Assembly (NCBI GenBank): GCA_937949745.1
Contig: CALECM010000113.1
Location: forward strand, 1-64,000
Direction of reading: 5' to 3'
DNA from: an uncultured Bacteroidales bacterium
Lineage (GTDB): Bacteria; Bacteroidota; Bacteroidia; Bacteroidales; WCHB1-69
DNA length: 64,000 nucleotides
Both the position numbers and the translations under genes were made by a program. The notes under the pieces were generated by a model. That model was not told the origin of the DNA, made no database searches, and saw only the letters and a program-made list of their open reading frames with translations. Positions 1 to 9,015 of this stretch are shown piece after piece. Numbering within the stretch: the stretch's first letter is position 1; each line of letters opens with the position of its first letter.

Positions 1-1
1 A

Positions 2-736
2 ATGGTCCCTCAAAACGGAACCCTTATCTATAATCATGACGACGAAGTGCTCCGGCAGGTTTGCGCTTCCGTAACGGTACCTAAAAAATGCGCTTATACG
101 GTACCGCCTCATTCTATTGAAAATGGAAAAACGTATCTTCAAACCGACTATGGTGATATCCCACTTATGATATTCGGGAAACATAACCTGGCTAATTTAA
201 ATGCGGCCCGGTTGGCCTGTATAGCTGCGGGTGTTAAGGAACAGGATTTTTATGAGGCTATGACTACTTTCAAAGGTGCGTCCAAAAGACTGGAGCTGGT
301 TGCGGAGAATGACCGGTTTACCGTTTATAAGGATTTTGCCCATTCGCCTTCGAAAGTAAAAGCGACCATTGAAGCGGTGAAAGAACAATATCCGGATAAA
401 AAACTGGTAGCCTGTTTGGAATTGCATACTTTCAGCAGCCTGAACGAGAAATTTCTAGCGGAGTACCGGGGAAGTACGGATCAGGCCGATACCGCGATCA
501 TTTATTTCAATGAGAAAGCTGTGGAACATAAAAAGTTGCCGCCGCTTACTCCGGATATTATTTACCGTACTTTCGGTAATGACCGGCTGGAGATTTTCAA
601 TGATTCGGAAAAGCTTATTGACCGGATCATATCTCTGGGTTCATCACCCTCGGTATTTTTGTTCATGTCTTCCGGTAATTTTAATGGGGTCAATTTGAAC
701 AATTTGGTCAATAAATTTGTACTTTTGCAACCTTAA
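2..736 (+). CDS. mpl: Mpl-type Mur ligase, C-terminal part (cut by window edge)
   Basis: This is the C-terminal 244 residues of a Mur ligase of the Mpl type, which reattaches recycled L-Ala-D-Glu-meso-DAP tripeptide to UDP-MurNAc in the cytoplasm. The visible part has the end of the central domain and the C-terminal domain, with the ligase segment VYKDFAHSPSKVKAT near residue 107 and the LNAARLACIAAG helix typical of Mur enzymes. The ATG at base 2 is internal; the ATP-binding domain lies left of the window. The reading frame is intact to the TAA at 734-736. Family-level call is firm; Mpl rather than MurC or MurF rests on overall resemblance. Confidence 0.85.
   Translation: MVPQNGTLIYNHDDEVLRQVCASVTVPKKCAYTVPPHSIENGKTYLQTDYGDIPLMIFGKHNLANLNAARLACIAAGVKEQDFYEAMTTFKGASKRLELVAENDRFTVYKDFAHSPSKVKATIEAVKEQYPDKKLVACLELHTFSSLNEKFLAEYRGSTDQADTAIIYFNEKAVEHKKLPPLTPDIIYRTFGNDRLEIFNDSEKLIDRIISLGSSPSVFLFMSSGNFNGVNLNNLVNKFVLLQP
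720..727 (+). promoter_or_regulatory. Bacteroidetes -7 promoter box for the DUF1573 gene
   Basis: TACTTTTG matches the Bacteroidetes -7 consensus TAnnTTTG. It lies inside the last codons of the mpl gene, about 45 bases before the next start codon. TTTG words occur at 694-697 and 703-706 as possible -33 elements. It implies that the DUF1573 gene has its own transcript. Confidence 0.55.
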
Positions 737-772
737 TAGTATTATTACATATATTTAAATAAAAATATCATT

Positions 773-1864
773 ATGAAAAAGATTGTGTTTACAGCATCGC
801 TTGTGTTAATGGCCATTTTGGCTTTTGCACAACCCAAAATTAAGTTTGATCAAACTACTTACCAGTTCGGGGATATTAAAGAAGAAGGCGGAAAAGTTAC
901 CGGTAAGTTTGAATTTACTAACGTCGGGGATAGCGCGCTTGTATTGGTAAGTGTTAGACCCGGTTGCGGATGTACGGCAGCTAACTACACCAAAACACCG
1001 ATCGAACCGGGACAACGCGGTTTTATCGATGCCACTTATGATCCGCGTAATCGTCCGGGTGCTTTCACCAAAAGTATCCGTGTTACGACAAATGAACCCG
1101 AGGATGCGTCGAAATCTCCCCATGTCATCTACATCAAAGGTAATGTATTAAAGAGACCTCCTACAGAATTTGAAATAGCCGGATACAAAACCGGAAACGG
1201 AATGGTTCGTATCAAAGAAAATACCAAAAAACTGGAACTTAAAAATACCGAAAGTCATCTGGATACTTTCATGTTAAGGAATTTCTGGAACAGGAACGTG
1301 GCTGTGGACTATAAGAACATGCCCGCCCATATTACGGAGCACTACCGTAGTTTCGGCAAAGAACTTAAACCTAACGAAGAAGGTATCATCGTGTTGAAAT
1401 ATAACGCGGCGGCAAAAAATGAATTCGGTAACGTAAACGACCATATTATCCTGCAAACCAATGATACTCTCGAGAGCAATAAAGTGATCGCTTATACGGT
1501 AAAAATTAAAGAAGATTTCTCAGGTTTGAATGAAAGGATGCTGAAAAATGCTCCCGCCATCAAAGCCGATACACTTGTCGTTGATTTTGGCCAGGTAGCC
1601 CGGAACCAGCAGGTACAGAAAGAATTAAAAATCAATAATGCCGGAAAATCGCCGTTGATTATCAGAACCATACAGCCAAGTTCCAACGCGATCACCGTAA
1701 CACCTAAAACACAAACGGTTGCTCCCGGAAGTTCTATCGTATTGGATATGCAATTCAAAGCCCAGGGAAGAAACGGTAAACAAAACGGTACTATTGACGT
1801 GATTTCCAATGATCCTACCAAAGATAACCTGGTGATTAAATATACGGCTGAGATATTAAAGTAG
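773..1864 (+). CDS. DUF1573 secreted protein with two Ig-like repeats
   Basis: A 363-residue exported protein of unknown function with an N-terminal signal peptide of about 20 residues ending AFAQ. Residues 24-130 form a typical DUF1573 domain, a beta-sandwich with the segment FEFTNVGDSALVLVSVRPGC followed by GCT. A second copy is recognisable near residues 265-362. DUF1573 proteins are abundant in Bacteroidetes and are thought to be periplasmic or surface structural proteins; no enzymatic role is visible. The gene has its own -7 promoter box and its 3' end overlaps the convergent rsgA gene by 9 bases. Confidence 0.9.
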   Translation: MKKIVFTASLVLMAILAFAQPKIKFDQTTYQFGDIKEEGGKVTGKFEFTNVGDSALVLVSVRPGCGCTAANYTKTPIEPGQRGFIDATYDPRNRPGAFTKSIRVTTNEPEDASKSPHVIYIKGNVLKRPPTEFEIAGYKTGNGMVRIKENTKKLELKNTESHLDTFMLRNFWNRNVAVDYKNMPAHITEHYRSFGKELKPNEEGIIVLKYNAAAKNEFGNVNDHIILQTNDTLESNKVIAYTVKIKEDFSGLNERMLKNAPAIKADTLVVDFGQVARNQQVQKELKINNAGKSPLIIRTIQPSSNAITVTPKTQTVAPGSSIVLDMQFKAQGRNGKQNGTIDVISNDPTKDNLVIKYTAEILK

Positions 1865-2791
1865 TTCCCAGTCGGCAATCTTAAGGTCGTCATCTTGCAG
1901 GATAGCAAGATAATTCATATAACGCGAAGAGGGTATTTTGCCCTCTTCGACTGCTTTTATAACAGCGCATTCAGGTTCCCGGAGATGTAAACAGTTGTTG
2001 AATTTGCAACAATTGTTATAGGCCCTTATCTCCGGAAAATAGTCCCGGATCTCTTCTTTAGAATACTGGATAAGTCCGAACTCTTTAATGCCTGGAGTAT
2101 CGATGATGAATCCTCCGTTGTCAACAGGAAACATCTGGGCAAAAGTAGTGGTGTGTTTTCCTTTTTGATGATATTGGGATATTTCACCGATCTTTAAATT
2201 CAAATCCGGATATAGTGTATTGATAATTGCGGATTTACCTACGCCGGAATGACCACTGAATAAAGAAACCTTGTGAGCCATCCTCTTTTTCAGTTCTTCA
2301 AGGCCCGTGCCATCTTCCACGGATGTGCAAACCGAATCGTAACCGATCCCGCGGTAAAGTTCCACCAATTCCGCAACCTTTCCTTTTTCGCGTTCATCGT
2401 AAATATCCATTTTATTAAAAACGAGGCATGCGGGAATACGAAAACCTTCCGCTGCGACCAGGAAACGGTCGATAAAGCCTAATGATGAACGCGGTTCCTT
2501 CAGAGTTACTACCAAAAACGCCGTATCAATATTGGAAGCGATCAAATGGCTTATTTTGGATAATTTAGTGGATTTCCTGTCGATATAATTTTTTCTTTTT
2601 TCAATATCCGTAATATATCCGGAACCGTCTTCTTCCACGATATAGTCCACATGATCTCCCACCACAACCGGATTGGTGTTTTTGATGCCTTGTATGCGGA
2701 ATTTTCCCCTGAGCCGGCAATGTATAATAGTGCCGTCCGGTTGCATAACCTCATACCAGCTTCCGGTAGATTTCGTCACGATTCCTTTCAT
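1856..2791 (-). CDS. rsgA: RsgA, small-subunit ribosome biogenesis GTPase
   Basis: A 311-residue circularly permuted GTPase that acts late in 30S ribosome maturation. The motif order is the permuted one: an N-terminal OB domain (residues 1-70), then NKMD (G4), then the Walker A motif SGHSGVGKS (G1), then DTPG (G3). A C-terminal zinc knuckle has the Cys/His pattern CCKFNNCLHLREPEC. Length is normal for the family. The start at 2791 gives the usual beginning MKGIVTKSTGSWY. The stop lies within the last codons of the convergent DUF1573 gene. Confidence 0.96.
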   Translation of the reverse strand: MKGIVTKSTGSWYEVMQPDGTIIHCRLRGKFRIQGIKNTNPVVVGDHVDYIVEEDGSGYITDIEKRKNYIDRKSTKLSKISHLIASNIDTAFLVVTLKEPRSSLGFIDRFLVAAEGFRIPACLVFNKMDIYDEREKGKVAELVELYRGIGYDSVCTSVEDGTGLEELKKRMAHKVSLFSGHSGVGKSAIINTLYPDLNLKIGEISQYHQKGKHTTTFAQMFPVDNGGFIIDTPGIKEFGLIQYSKEEIRDYFPEIRAYNNCCKFNNCLHLREPECAVIKAVEEGKIPSSRYMNYLAILQDDDLKIADWELL

Positions 2792-2940
2792 TCCTGATAT
2801 ATTTAGATTTGCAAAATTACAAATAAGTAGATTGATAGTTTAATAATCTTTCCATCATTTTTATTTAATGCTAATCGGTTTATGTTGAAATTATTGAAAT
2901 TATTTCATATTTTGAACAATTTTGTCCATTATATTTTTTA

Positions 2941-2948
2941 TACCTTTG
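2941..2948 (+). promoter_or_regulatory. -7 promoter box for the TonB receptor/DUF4249 pair
   Basis: TACCTTTG fits TAnnTTTG and lies 12 bases before the first ATG of the receptor gene. TTTG words at 2911 and 2921 are candidate -33 elements, neither at ideal spacing. The 5' leader would be very short, which favours the second ATG at 2970 as translation start. Confidence 0.5.
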
Positions 2949-2960
2949 CCCGCTTAAACC

Positions 2961-5369
2961 ATGGCTATAATGAAAATGACCCGTTTCAGGAAACTTCTTC
3001 CTATTATATTCTTTTGTTTCTTTTTCCAGACGACTATGGCTCAAAAATACACTTTATCCGGGATCGTAAAAGATCAGGATAACGGGGAGACGATTATGGG
3101 TTGTTATGTGATGTTGCTGGATGTGGAAAATCCGGGAGAACCGAAAGGAGCTATTACCAATAATGCCGGTTTCTATTCAATTACGGTAAATGCCGGAATA
3201 TATCAGTTAAAAGTAAGCGCTCTGGGTTATCTGCCCGTGACCGACACCATCCGGATCGCGGGGAATGAAGTTTTGAACCTGGATCTGGCCGTCCATGTGA
3301 TCACGACCGATGAAGTGGTGGTATCGGCCCAGAAAGAGGATCATAATGTAAGTAGTGTGGATGTGGGGAGAATGGAGATGTCGGTGGAAGCGATCAAGGC
3401 ACTGCCCGCTCTTTTCGGTGAAGCCGATGTGGTGAAGGCCATACAGTTATTACCGGGTATCCAGTCCGGCGGCGAAGGTAATTCCGGTTACTATGTGAGG
3501 GGTGGGGGAGCCGACCAGAACCTGATCCTGTTGGATGAAGCCACCATATACAACGCCAGTCATTTGTTTGGATTTTTTTCCGTGTTCAATCCCAATGCCG
3601 TTAAGAACGTGGAGATTATAAAATCAGGAATGCCTGCCCAATACGGCGAAAGATTATCTTCCGTACTCGATGTGCATCAGAAAGAAGGAAATATGAAAAG
3701 ATTCGGTATGGAAGGCGGTATCGGACTTATATTCGCCAACCTGACCCTGCAGGGGCCCTTTAAAAAAGACAAAGCTTCTTATATCATATCGGGAAGAAGA
3801 ACCTATATTGATTTCTTGGTACAGCCTTTTTTGTCAAGTACCAGTCCGTTAAAAGGTATGGATTTTTATTTCTATGATGTCAATGCCAAAGTCAATGTGA
3901 TATTGAACGATAAACACCGGTTATATCTGGGTGGTTATTTCGGACGCGATGTTTACGGGTTTAAGTCCGAATCCGGATCGACAAGGGCCAGGTTCAACTG
4001 GAGTAACGGCGCGGCTTCTTTACGGTGGAATTACATTATCAATTCCAAATTATTCCTGAATACTTCCGCAACGTTTACCGATTACTCTTTCCTTACGGAT
4101 ATGGGAATCGATGTGTATGCCTTCAATCTTAAGTCGGGAGTAAGGGATTATTCGCTGAAAAGTGAACTGACCTATTTGCCGGCTATACCGCACACTTTTA
4201 AATTCGGCATCCATTATACATTCCATCGATTTAATCCGAATACTTACGGAATAGACGCGGGCAGCAATACTTCGTTTTCCATGCCGGTATCTACGGCTTA
4301 TTATGCGCATGAGGTTTCGGCGTACGTGAACGATGAATTCGATATTACGAAGTGGTTGCGGATGAATGTAGGGCTCCGTTACAGCCATTTCGAACATGTA
4401 GGCGGTTTTGTGAGGTATGTCCTGGATGAATTCGGGAATGTGGCGGATTCCATCACCTATAAACCCGGAGAACGGATTTCCCAGTATAATGGTCTGGAAC
4501 CCAGGGTTTCGGCCCGTTTTCTGATTACCCCGCAATTTTCGATAAAGGCAGCCTATACCCTCAATTATCAATATCTTCATCAAATATCCATGGCCTCCAT
4601 ATCGCTGCCCACTGATGTGTGGATGCCCTCTACCGACCTGATCAAACCGCAGAATGCATCGCAGGTATCTTTGGGATTCTATTATAATTTTCATAAAAAC
4701 ATGTTCGAATCCTATATCGATATCTATTATAAGAAAATGAACAACCTGACGGAATACAGGGACGGACTGGATCTTTCGTTCGTGAAGGTTAATCCCGACC
4801 AATTATATGTTTTCGGGGACGGATATTCTTACGGTGCCGAATTCTTTCTTAAGAAAAACAGAGGCAGGTTCAACGGTTTTATCGGTTATACGCTTTCTTT
4901 TACCAAACGCCGGTTTGCAGAGTTAAACGAAGGGGTGCCTTTTTATGCCAAATATGACCGCCGACATGACGTATCGGTGAATCTGGTTTACGAGATCATC
5001 CGGAATAAATTATCGGTTTCCGCCGTATGGGTGTTCGCATCAGGAAATACGATGACGATTCCAACGGGACTCTATTTCTTCGGAGGGAGTATCATTACGG
5101 AGTATAGCGAAAGGAACGGTTACAGGATGCCTCCTTACCATCGGTTGGATTTCTCCGTGGACTGGACTATCGTGAAGAAAAAAAGATTCGAGACAGGATT
5201 GAATTTCTCGGTATATAATGTTTATAACCGCAAGAATCCCTTCTATATTTTTATAGAAACGGATACCGTATTCGATCCTTCCAACCAGAATTTTGAGATA
5301 TCCACACAGGCATACCAGATGAGCCTTTTCCCTATTTTACCTTCCGTTACCTGGAATTTTAAATTTTAA
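2961..5369 (+). CDS. TonB-dependent receptor with N-terminal carboxypeptidase-like domain
   Basis: An 802-residue outer-membrane receptor. After a signal peptide ending TTMAQ comes a carboxypeptidase regulatory-like beta-sandwich (about residues 30-115, beginning YTLSGIVKDQDNGETIMG). Then comes a plug with the hallmark YVRGGGADQNLILLDEATIY (about residues 176-195) and a 22-strand-type barrel ending in aromatic NFKF. It sits 4 bases upstream of a DUF4249 lipoprotein, a common Bacteroidetes pair in which the lipoprotein is probably an accessory. The substrate cannot be read from sequence; there is no SusD partner, so glycan uptake is not indicated. The start may be the ATG at 2961 or the one at 2970. 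Confidence 0.9.
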   Translation: MAIMKMTRFRKLLPIIFFCFFFQTTMAQKYTLSGIVKDQDNGETIMGCYVMLLDVENPGEPKGAITNNAGFYSITVNAGIYQLKVSALGYLPVTDTIRIAGNEVLNLDLAVHVITTDEVVVSAQKEDHNVSSVDVGRMEMSVEAIKALPALFGEADVVKAIQLLPGIQSGGEGNSGYYVRGGGADQNLILLDEATIYNASHLFGFFSVFNPNAVKNVEIIKSGMPAQYGERLSSVLDVHQKEGNMKRFGMEGGIGLIFANLTLQGPFKKDKASYIISGRRTYIDFLVQPFLSSTSPLKGMDFYFYDVNAKVNVILNDKHRLYLGGYFGRDVYGFKSESGSTRARFNWSNGAASLRWNYIINSKLFLNTSATFTDYSFLTDMGIDVYAFNLKSGVRDYSLKSELTYLPAIPHTFKFGIHYTFHRFNPNTYGIDAGSNTSFSMPVSTAYYAHEVSAYVNDEFDITKWLRMNVGLRYSHFEHVGGFVRYVLDEFGNVADSITYKPGERISQYNGLEPRVSARFLITPQFSIKAAYTLNYQYLHQISMASISLPTDVWMPSTDLIKPQNASQVSLGFYYNFHKNMFESYIDIYYKKMNNLTEYRDGLDLSFVKVNPDQLYVFGDGYSYGAEFFLKKNRGRFNGFIGYTLSFTKRRFAELNEGVPFYAKYDRRHDVSVNLVYEIIRNKLSVSAVWVFASGNTMTIPTGLYFFGGSIITEYSERNGYRMPPYHRLDFSVDWTIVKKKRFETGLNFSVYNVYNRKNPFYIFIETDTVFDPSNQNFEISTQAYQMSLFPILPSVTWNFKF

Positions 5370-5373
5370 AACG

Positions 5374-6288
5374 ATGAAGAAAATCATTCCGATTCTTATG
5401 ATGTCATTATTTTTCTCCTGCCAGACCGAGATTGATATCGATATTCCCGAATATCATGACAAACTCGTTGTAGAAGGTTACATCGAAACCGGGAAAGCTC
5501 CTGTGGTCATGTTATCGAGGAGCGTACCTTATTTTTCAACGATCGATATCAATACTCTAATGAATAATGTGTTGATAAGCAATGCTGTTGTGACGGTTAC
5601 CTCAAGCGACGGTATCAGCGAAACACTTCGCCTGACCATGTCCGAAGAATATCCGTTATTGCTGGCATATACAGGTACGGGAAGAACCCTGGTGGGCGAA
5701 CCGAATAAAAGATATGACCTGAAGATCGAATGGGAAGATAAAACTTATACGGCCAGCACGACTATTCCGGAATCTTTTCAATTGGATTCGATCTGGTTAT
5801 ATCCCTTCGGAAGGACGGAAGATTCCGTCAGTACCGTGAGGATTTTATTGAGCGACGATCCTTCCCAAACCAACTATTACCAATTCCTGGTCAAAGTACA
5901 CGGGAAAAATTTAAGAGACCGGCTTTGGGTCTACACATTGCCTCCGGTTTTTGATGATGCCACTTTTAACGGACTTACTTTCAATTATGAGATCCTGCGC
6001 TCCACACCATCCACTTTATTTGCAGCCATGCTCAGTGATGAAGAAAAAAGGGAATATTACCGGATCTATTACCGTCCGGGAGATACTATTTTCGTAAAAT
6101 CATCTTTAATGGATTACAACAGTTACAGGTTTTGGTCTACCGCCATGTCGGAGATCAGCTTCGGACAAAATGTCTTTATGAGTCCGCCGCCTATAGAATC
6201 CAATATACGTTCCAATACGGGAGAAAAAGTATTAGGTTCGTGGTGCGGCTATGGCAGTAAGATCGATACCCTCATTTATTCGAGGTAA
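5374..6288 (+). CDS. DUF4249 lipoprotein
   Basis: A 304-residue lipoprotein with a short signal peptide and the lipobox LFFSC at residues 12-16. The following acidic stretch (TEIDIDIPEYHDKLVVEGYI) is characteristic of DUF4249. It is presumably attached to the outer membrane. The gene follows the TonB receptor by 4 bases and is surely co-transcribed with it, which suggests a joint role in uptake or surface assembly. Biochemical function is unknown. Confidence 0.85.
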   Translation: MKKIIPILMMSLFFSCQTEIDIDIPEYHDKLVVEGYIETGKAPVVMLSRSVPYFSTIDINTLMNNVLISNAVVTVTSSDGISETLRLTMSEEYPLLLAYTGTGRTLVGEPNKRYDLKIEWEDKTYTASTTIPESFQLDSIWLYPFGRTEDSVSTVRILLSDDPSQTNYYQFLVKVHGKNLRDRLWVYTLPPVFDDATFNGLTFNYEILRSTPSTLFAAMLSDEEKREYYRIYYRPGDTIFVKSSLMDYNSYRFWSTAMSEISFGQNVFMSPPPIESNIRSNTGEKVLGSWCGYGSKIDTLIYSR

Positions 6289-6293
6289 AATTG

Positions 6294-6301
6294 TATTTTT
6301 G
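6294..6301 (+). promoter_or_regulatory. -7 promoter box for fabG
   Basis: TATTTTTG matches TAnnTTTG exactly. It begins 6 bases after the DUF4249 stop and lies 37 bases before the fabG start codon. No clear -33 TTTG is present. Confidence 0.5.
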
Positions 6302-6337
6302 CATTCATATCTGTTGTATTAACCTATTTATAAAATT

Positions 6338-7081
6338 ATGAAATTATTAGAAGGTAAAGTCGCCTATATCACAGGTGGAACCAGGGGAATAGGCAAAGGT
6401 ATTGCCATGAAATTCGCCGAACAGGGAGCGGATATTATCTACACTTCCGCATTTGAAAGTGATGATACCGAAGATGTAGCCTCACAGTTGAGGAAAGTAG
6501 GCGTAAAAGCCAGGTTTATATTTTATGATGCTGCTGATTATACGGCCACTGAAGAAGCAGTTAAAGATGCTGCAGCTGATTTCGGGAAGATCGATATCAT
6601 GGTGAATAATGCGGGAATTACGCGCGACAACCTGTTGATGAGGATGTCGGAGAAAGATTGGGATATGATCATGAATGTGAATTTAAAATCCGTTTTCAAC
6701 CATACCAAAGCCGTTCAGCCTTTTATGTTGAAACAAAGATCGGGTTCGATCATTAACATGGCTTCCGTAGTAGGTATCAACGGAAATGCGGGACAGGGCA
6801 ACTACTCAGCCTCCAAAGCCGGTATTATAGGTTTTACAAAATCGATAGCCCGTGAAATAGGAAGCCGTAATATTCGTTGTAATGCTATAGCCCCGGGATT
6901 TATCGCGACGGAAATGACGGAAGTGCTGCCGGAAGAGATCAAGAAAGAATGGACCCAGAAAATCAGTCTAAGGAGAATGGGTACCGTGGAGGATGTGGCC
7001 AACTGCGCCCTTTATCTCGCATCCGACCTTTCGTCTTACATCACGGCCCAGGTACTGGTTTGTGATGGGGGAATGTTATAA
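6338..7081 (+). CDS. fabG: FabG, 3-oxoacyl-ACP reductase
   Basis: A 247-residue short-chain dehydrogenase that carries out the NADPH-dependent reduction of 3-oxoacyl-ACP in fatty-acid elongation. Visible motifs are the cofactor loop TGGTRGIGKG near residue 12, NNAGITRDN near residue 90, the catalytic Ser in INMASVVG, and YSASKAG with catalytic Tyr and Lys. The C-terminus VLVCDGGML is that of FabG. Length matches the family. The next gene starts 6 bases later and may share the transcript. Confidence 0.95.
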   Translation: MKLLEGKVAYITGGTRGIGKGIAMKFAEQGADIIYTSAFESDDTEDVASQLRKVGVKARFIFYDAADYTATEEAVKDAAADFGKIDIMVNNAGITRDNLLMRMSEKDWDMIMNVNLKSVFNHTKAVQPFMLKQRSGSIINMASVVGINGNAGQGNYSASKAGIIGFTKSIAREIGSRNIRCNAIAPGFIATEMTEVLPEEIKKEWTQKISLRRMGTVEDVANCALYLASDLSSYITAQVLVCDGGML

Positions 7082-7087
7082 TAGAGA

Positions 7088-8563
7088 ATGAAAATATTTT
7101 ATTGGTTATTATTGATTTTATTACCTGTCACGTTGTCCGCTCAACGTGATATGCCCCTTCGTTTCGAGTTGGAAGCGGCGAAAGATGCCGATGATTATAA
7201 TGGAATTCCGATAGGAGAGAAGGGGTTTATTGTTTTTTATGAAGGAAATCTTGTCGGACAAGATTCCAGTTCATGGGTATTTATCCAATATGATACCAAT
7301 CTCAAGAAAATGGCTCATCATGCCCTCACGATGCCCATTAATCTTCATTATGTGACGGGGGAATATGCCGATGATCATATATACCTGGTCTTTCAGGAGA
7401 ATTTTCAAAGAAGAAGTGTTCCTAAAACATATTATGTGGATATGGAACTCCAAAACTTTACTTTTCAGAAACGGGAAATAGAGAATTTATCGGATCAAAA
7501 TATAAGCTTCCTGAGAGCGACCGGACAAAGTCTTGTATTAATATCCTACGAGAAAAATCAATATGGCTTATATTTGTATGATATGATCCGGAATCAGCTG
7601 AAGAACCCGGAACTAACTACCGGTCAGATCGTATCCGTGGAATTTTGCGAAGTGGACACCATTTTCTCCCGGATACTTTGGGGGGTGGCTATTTCTTCCG
7701 GAGGTAAAAATTCATACTTGCAACTGATAGAAACCGATTTTCAGGGAAATAAAACCCGGGAAACGAATTATCCGTCATTTACCGATTACTATTATAATTC
7801 TACCCGCTTAACCGTATTGGATACCGGATTATATTTGATTATGGGGACGTTTACCGACGGGAACGACCGTTATAAAGGAGATATGCATTCGGGCGTATAT
7901 ACGATGAATTATAAAAACGCAATGATCGAGGAGCCGCAGTTTTTCCATTATACCCATGTAAAAAGCAAAGATACGGTGGGAGATGGAAAGTCCAAAGACA
8001 GGAACTCCAATCTGCAATTATCCGTGGGTCCCATATACCGGTTGGGCGACCAATATGCACTCGTAACCGAGGTCTTTTATCCCGAATATTCATACAATTA
8101 CGCCGGTAGCGGCTATGATCCTTATTATTACGGTTATAATAGTATGCCCGCCACAAGTACTTTCGTAGGTTACCGTTATATCAATGCTTATGTCACCGCT
8201 TTCGACCGGTCCGGGAATCTCTTGTGGGGCAATTATTTGCCTTTTTCCAATATTCTCACACAACGGCTTACCCACCGTGTAAATGTATACCCGTTAGGGA
8301 ATAGCGCCATGATCTATTATTTATTTAATTCATCCTTAACCTATACCATGGTCAACGGTGAAGATGTGATTGAACCTTTAACCACCGTCAGGTTAGAAAC
8401 CAATCATAACAGGGATGCCGTGGAATATAGCCGGAATCCGAAATTCGAACATTGGTATGGCGATTACTTCGTAGCCTACGGTTACCAGTATATCCGTAAT
8501 AATTCCAAGGGCGTAAAATCCAAGCGCTACGTATTTTTCGCTAATAAATTGATCTGTAAATAA
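7088..8563 (+). CDS. Secreted protein of unknown function
   Basis: A 491-residue protein with a clear signal peptide (MKIFYWLLLILLPVTLSAQ). The mature part is rich in aromatic residues and alternating beta-like patterns, with a Tyr/Gly-rich stretch near residue 340 (YSYNYAGSGYDPYYYGYNS). It has no lipobox and no C-terminal sorting domain. It looks like a periplasmic or surface beta-propeller-like protein, but I recognise no family. It lies 6 bases after fabG and ends 14 bases before the opposing tRNA-Met. Confidence 0.75.
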   Translation: MKIFYWLLLILLPVTLSAQRDMPLRFELEAAKDADDYNGIPIGEKGFIVFYEGNLVGQDSSSWVFIQYDTNLKKMAHHALTMPINLHYVTGEYADDHIYLVFQENFQRRSVPKTYYVDMELQNFTFQKREIENLSDQNISFLRATGQSLVLISYEKNQYGLYLYDMIRNQLKNPELTTGQIVSVEFCEVDTIFSRILWGVAISSGGKNSYLQLIETDFQGNKTRETNYPSFTDYYYNSTRLTVLDTGLYLIMGTFTDGNDRYKGDMHSGVYTMNYKNAMIEEPQFFHYTHVKSKDTVGDGKSKDRNSNLQLSVGPIYRLGDQYALVTEVFYPEYSYNYAGSGYDPYYYGYNSMPATSTFVGYRYINAYVTAFDRSGNLLWGNYLPFSNILTQRLTHRVNVYPLGNSAMIYYLFNSSLTYTMVNGEDVIEPLTTVRLETNHNRDAVEYSRNPKFEHWYGDYFVAYGYQYIRNNSKGVKSKRYVFFANKLICK

Positions 8564-8576
8564 TTTTGAAAGGAAG

Positions 8577-8650
8577 TGGCGGGAACGAGAGTTGAACTCG
8601 TGACCTCCGGGTTATGAATCCGACGCTCTAACCAACTGAGCTACCCCGCC
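8577..8650 (-). tRNA. tRNA-Met (anticodon CAT)
   Basis: On the minus strand a 74-base cloverleaf folds: acceptor GGCGGGG/TCCCGCC, D stem GCTC/GAGC, anticodon loop TTCATAA, T stem ACGAG/CTCGT with loop TTCAACT. The anticodon CAT makes it methionine (elongator type) or, less likely, a lysidine-modified isoleucine tRNA. The top pair of the anticodon stem is A31-C39, a mismatch. No CCA is encoded. Confidence 0.93.
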
Positions 8651-9015
8651 GTTTTGCGGCTGCAAAAATACACATTTTTTTCAATTATACATCATTCCCT
8701 AAAAGAAATTCTGATAATGTATCTTCCTCCATTATAATTTAGGAGTAAATATTTATTATTTTTGTCATTCTTAAGTTTTCACTGAATGATCGAAGGAACT
8801 GTAAAGATCTAAATTTATATCTTTTAATTTTCACTTATTAAGTAATAAATACTTTTGTTAAAGATCCTTCGCTGCACTCAGGAATGACAATATATAATCA
8901 GTAATCGTAGTTGGCTGGGCCCGTCAAGACAAAGGACAAGGTAGCCGCTTAAAATCCTTTAACGTGAACGGAAGCATATCCTTCGAGAAACTCACTGTAT
9001 CTGCTTAATTTACGA
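8651..9015. repeat. Intergenic region with a degenerate dispersed-repeat copy
   Basis: No gene is visible in these 365 bases. At 8762 a TTGTCATTC word and at 8881-8891 its inverted partner GGAATGACAAT bracket about 130 bases. The right arm reads AAGATCCTTCGCTGCACTCA before GGAATGAC. This resembles the GTCATTCTGAGC...GAAGGATCT intergenic repeats common in many genomes, here strongly degenerate. The rest is AT-rich and featureless. Confidence 0.4.

Noticed and set aside
4050..4802. 250-codon minus-strand frame inside the TonB receptor gene
   Set aside because: Fully contained antisense frame in a well-supported receptor; His/Ile-rich composition is typical of shadows.
8936..8947. ACAAGGTAGCCG word as in the 3' end of 16S rRNA
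   Set aside because: Only 12 bases match; the flanks do not resemble rRNA.
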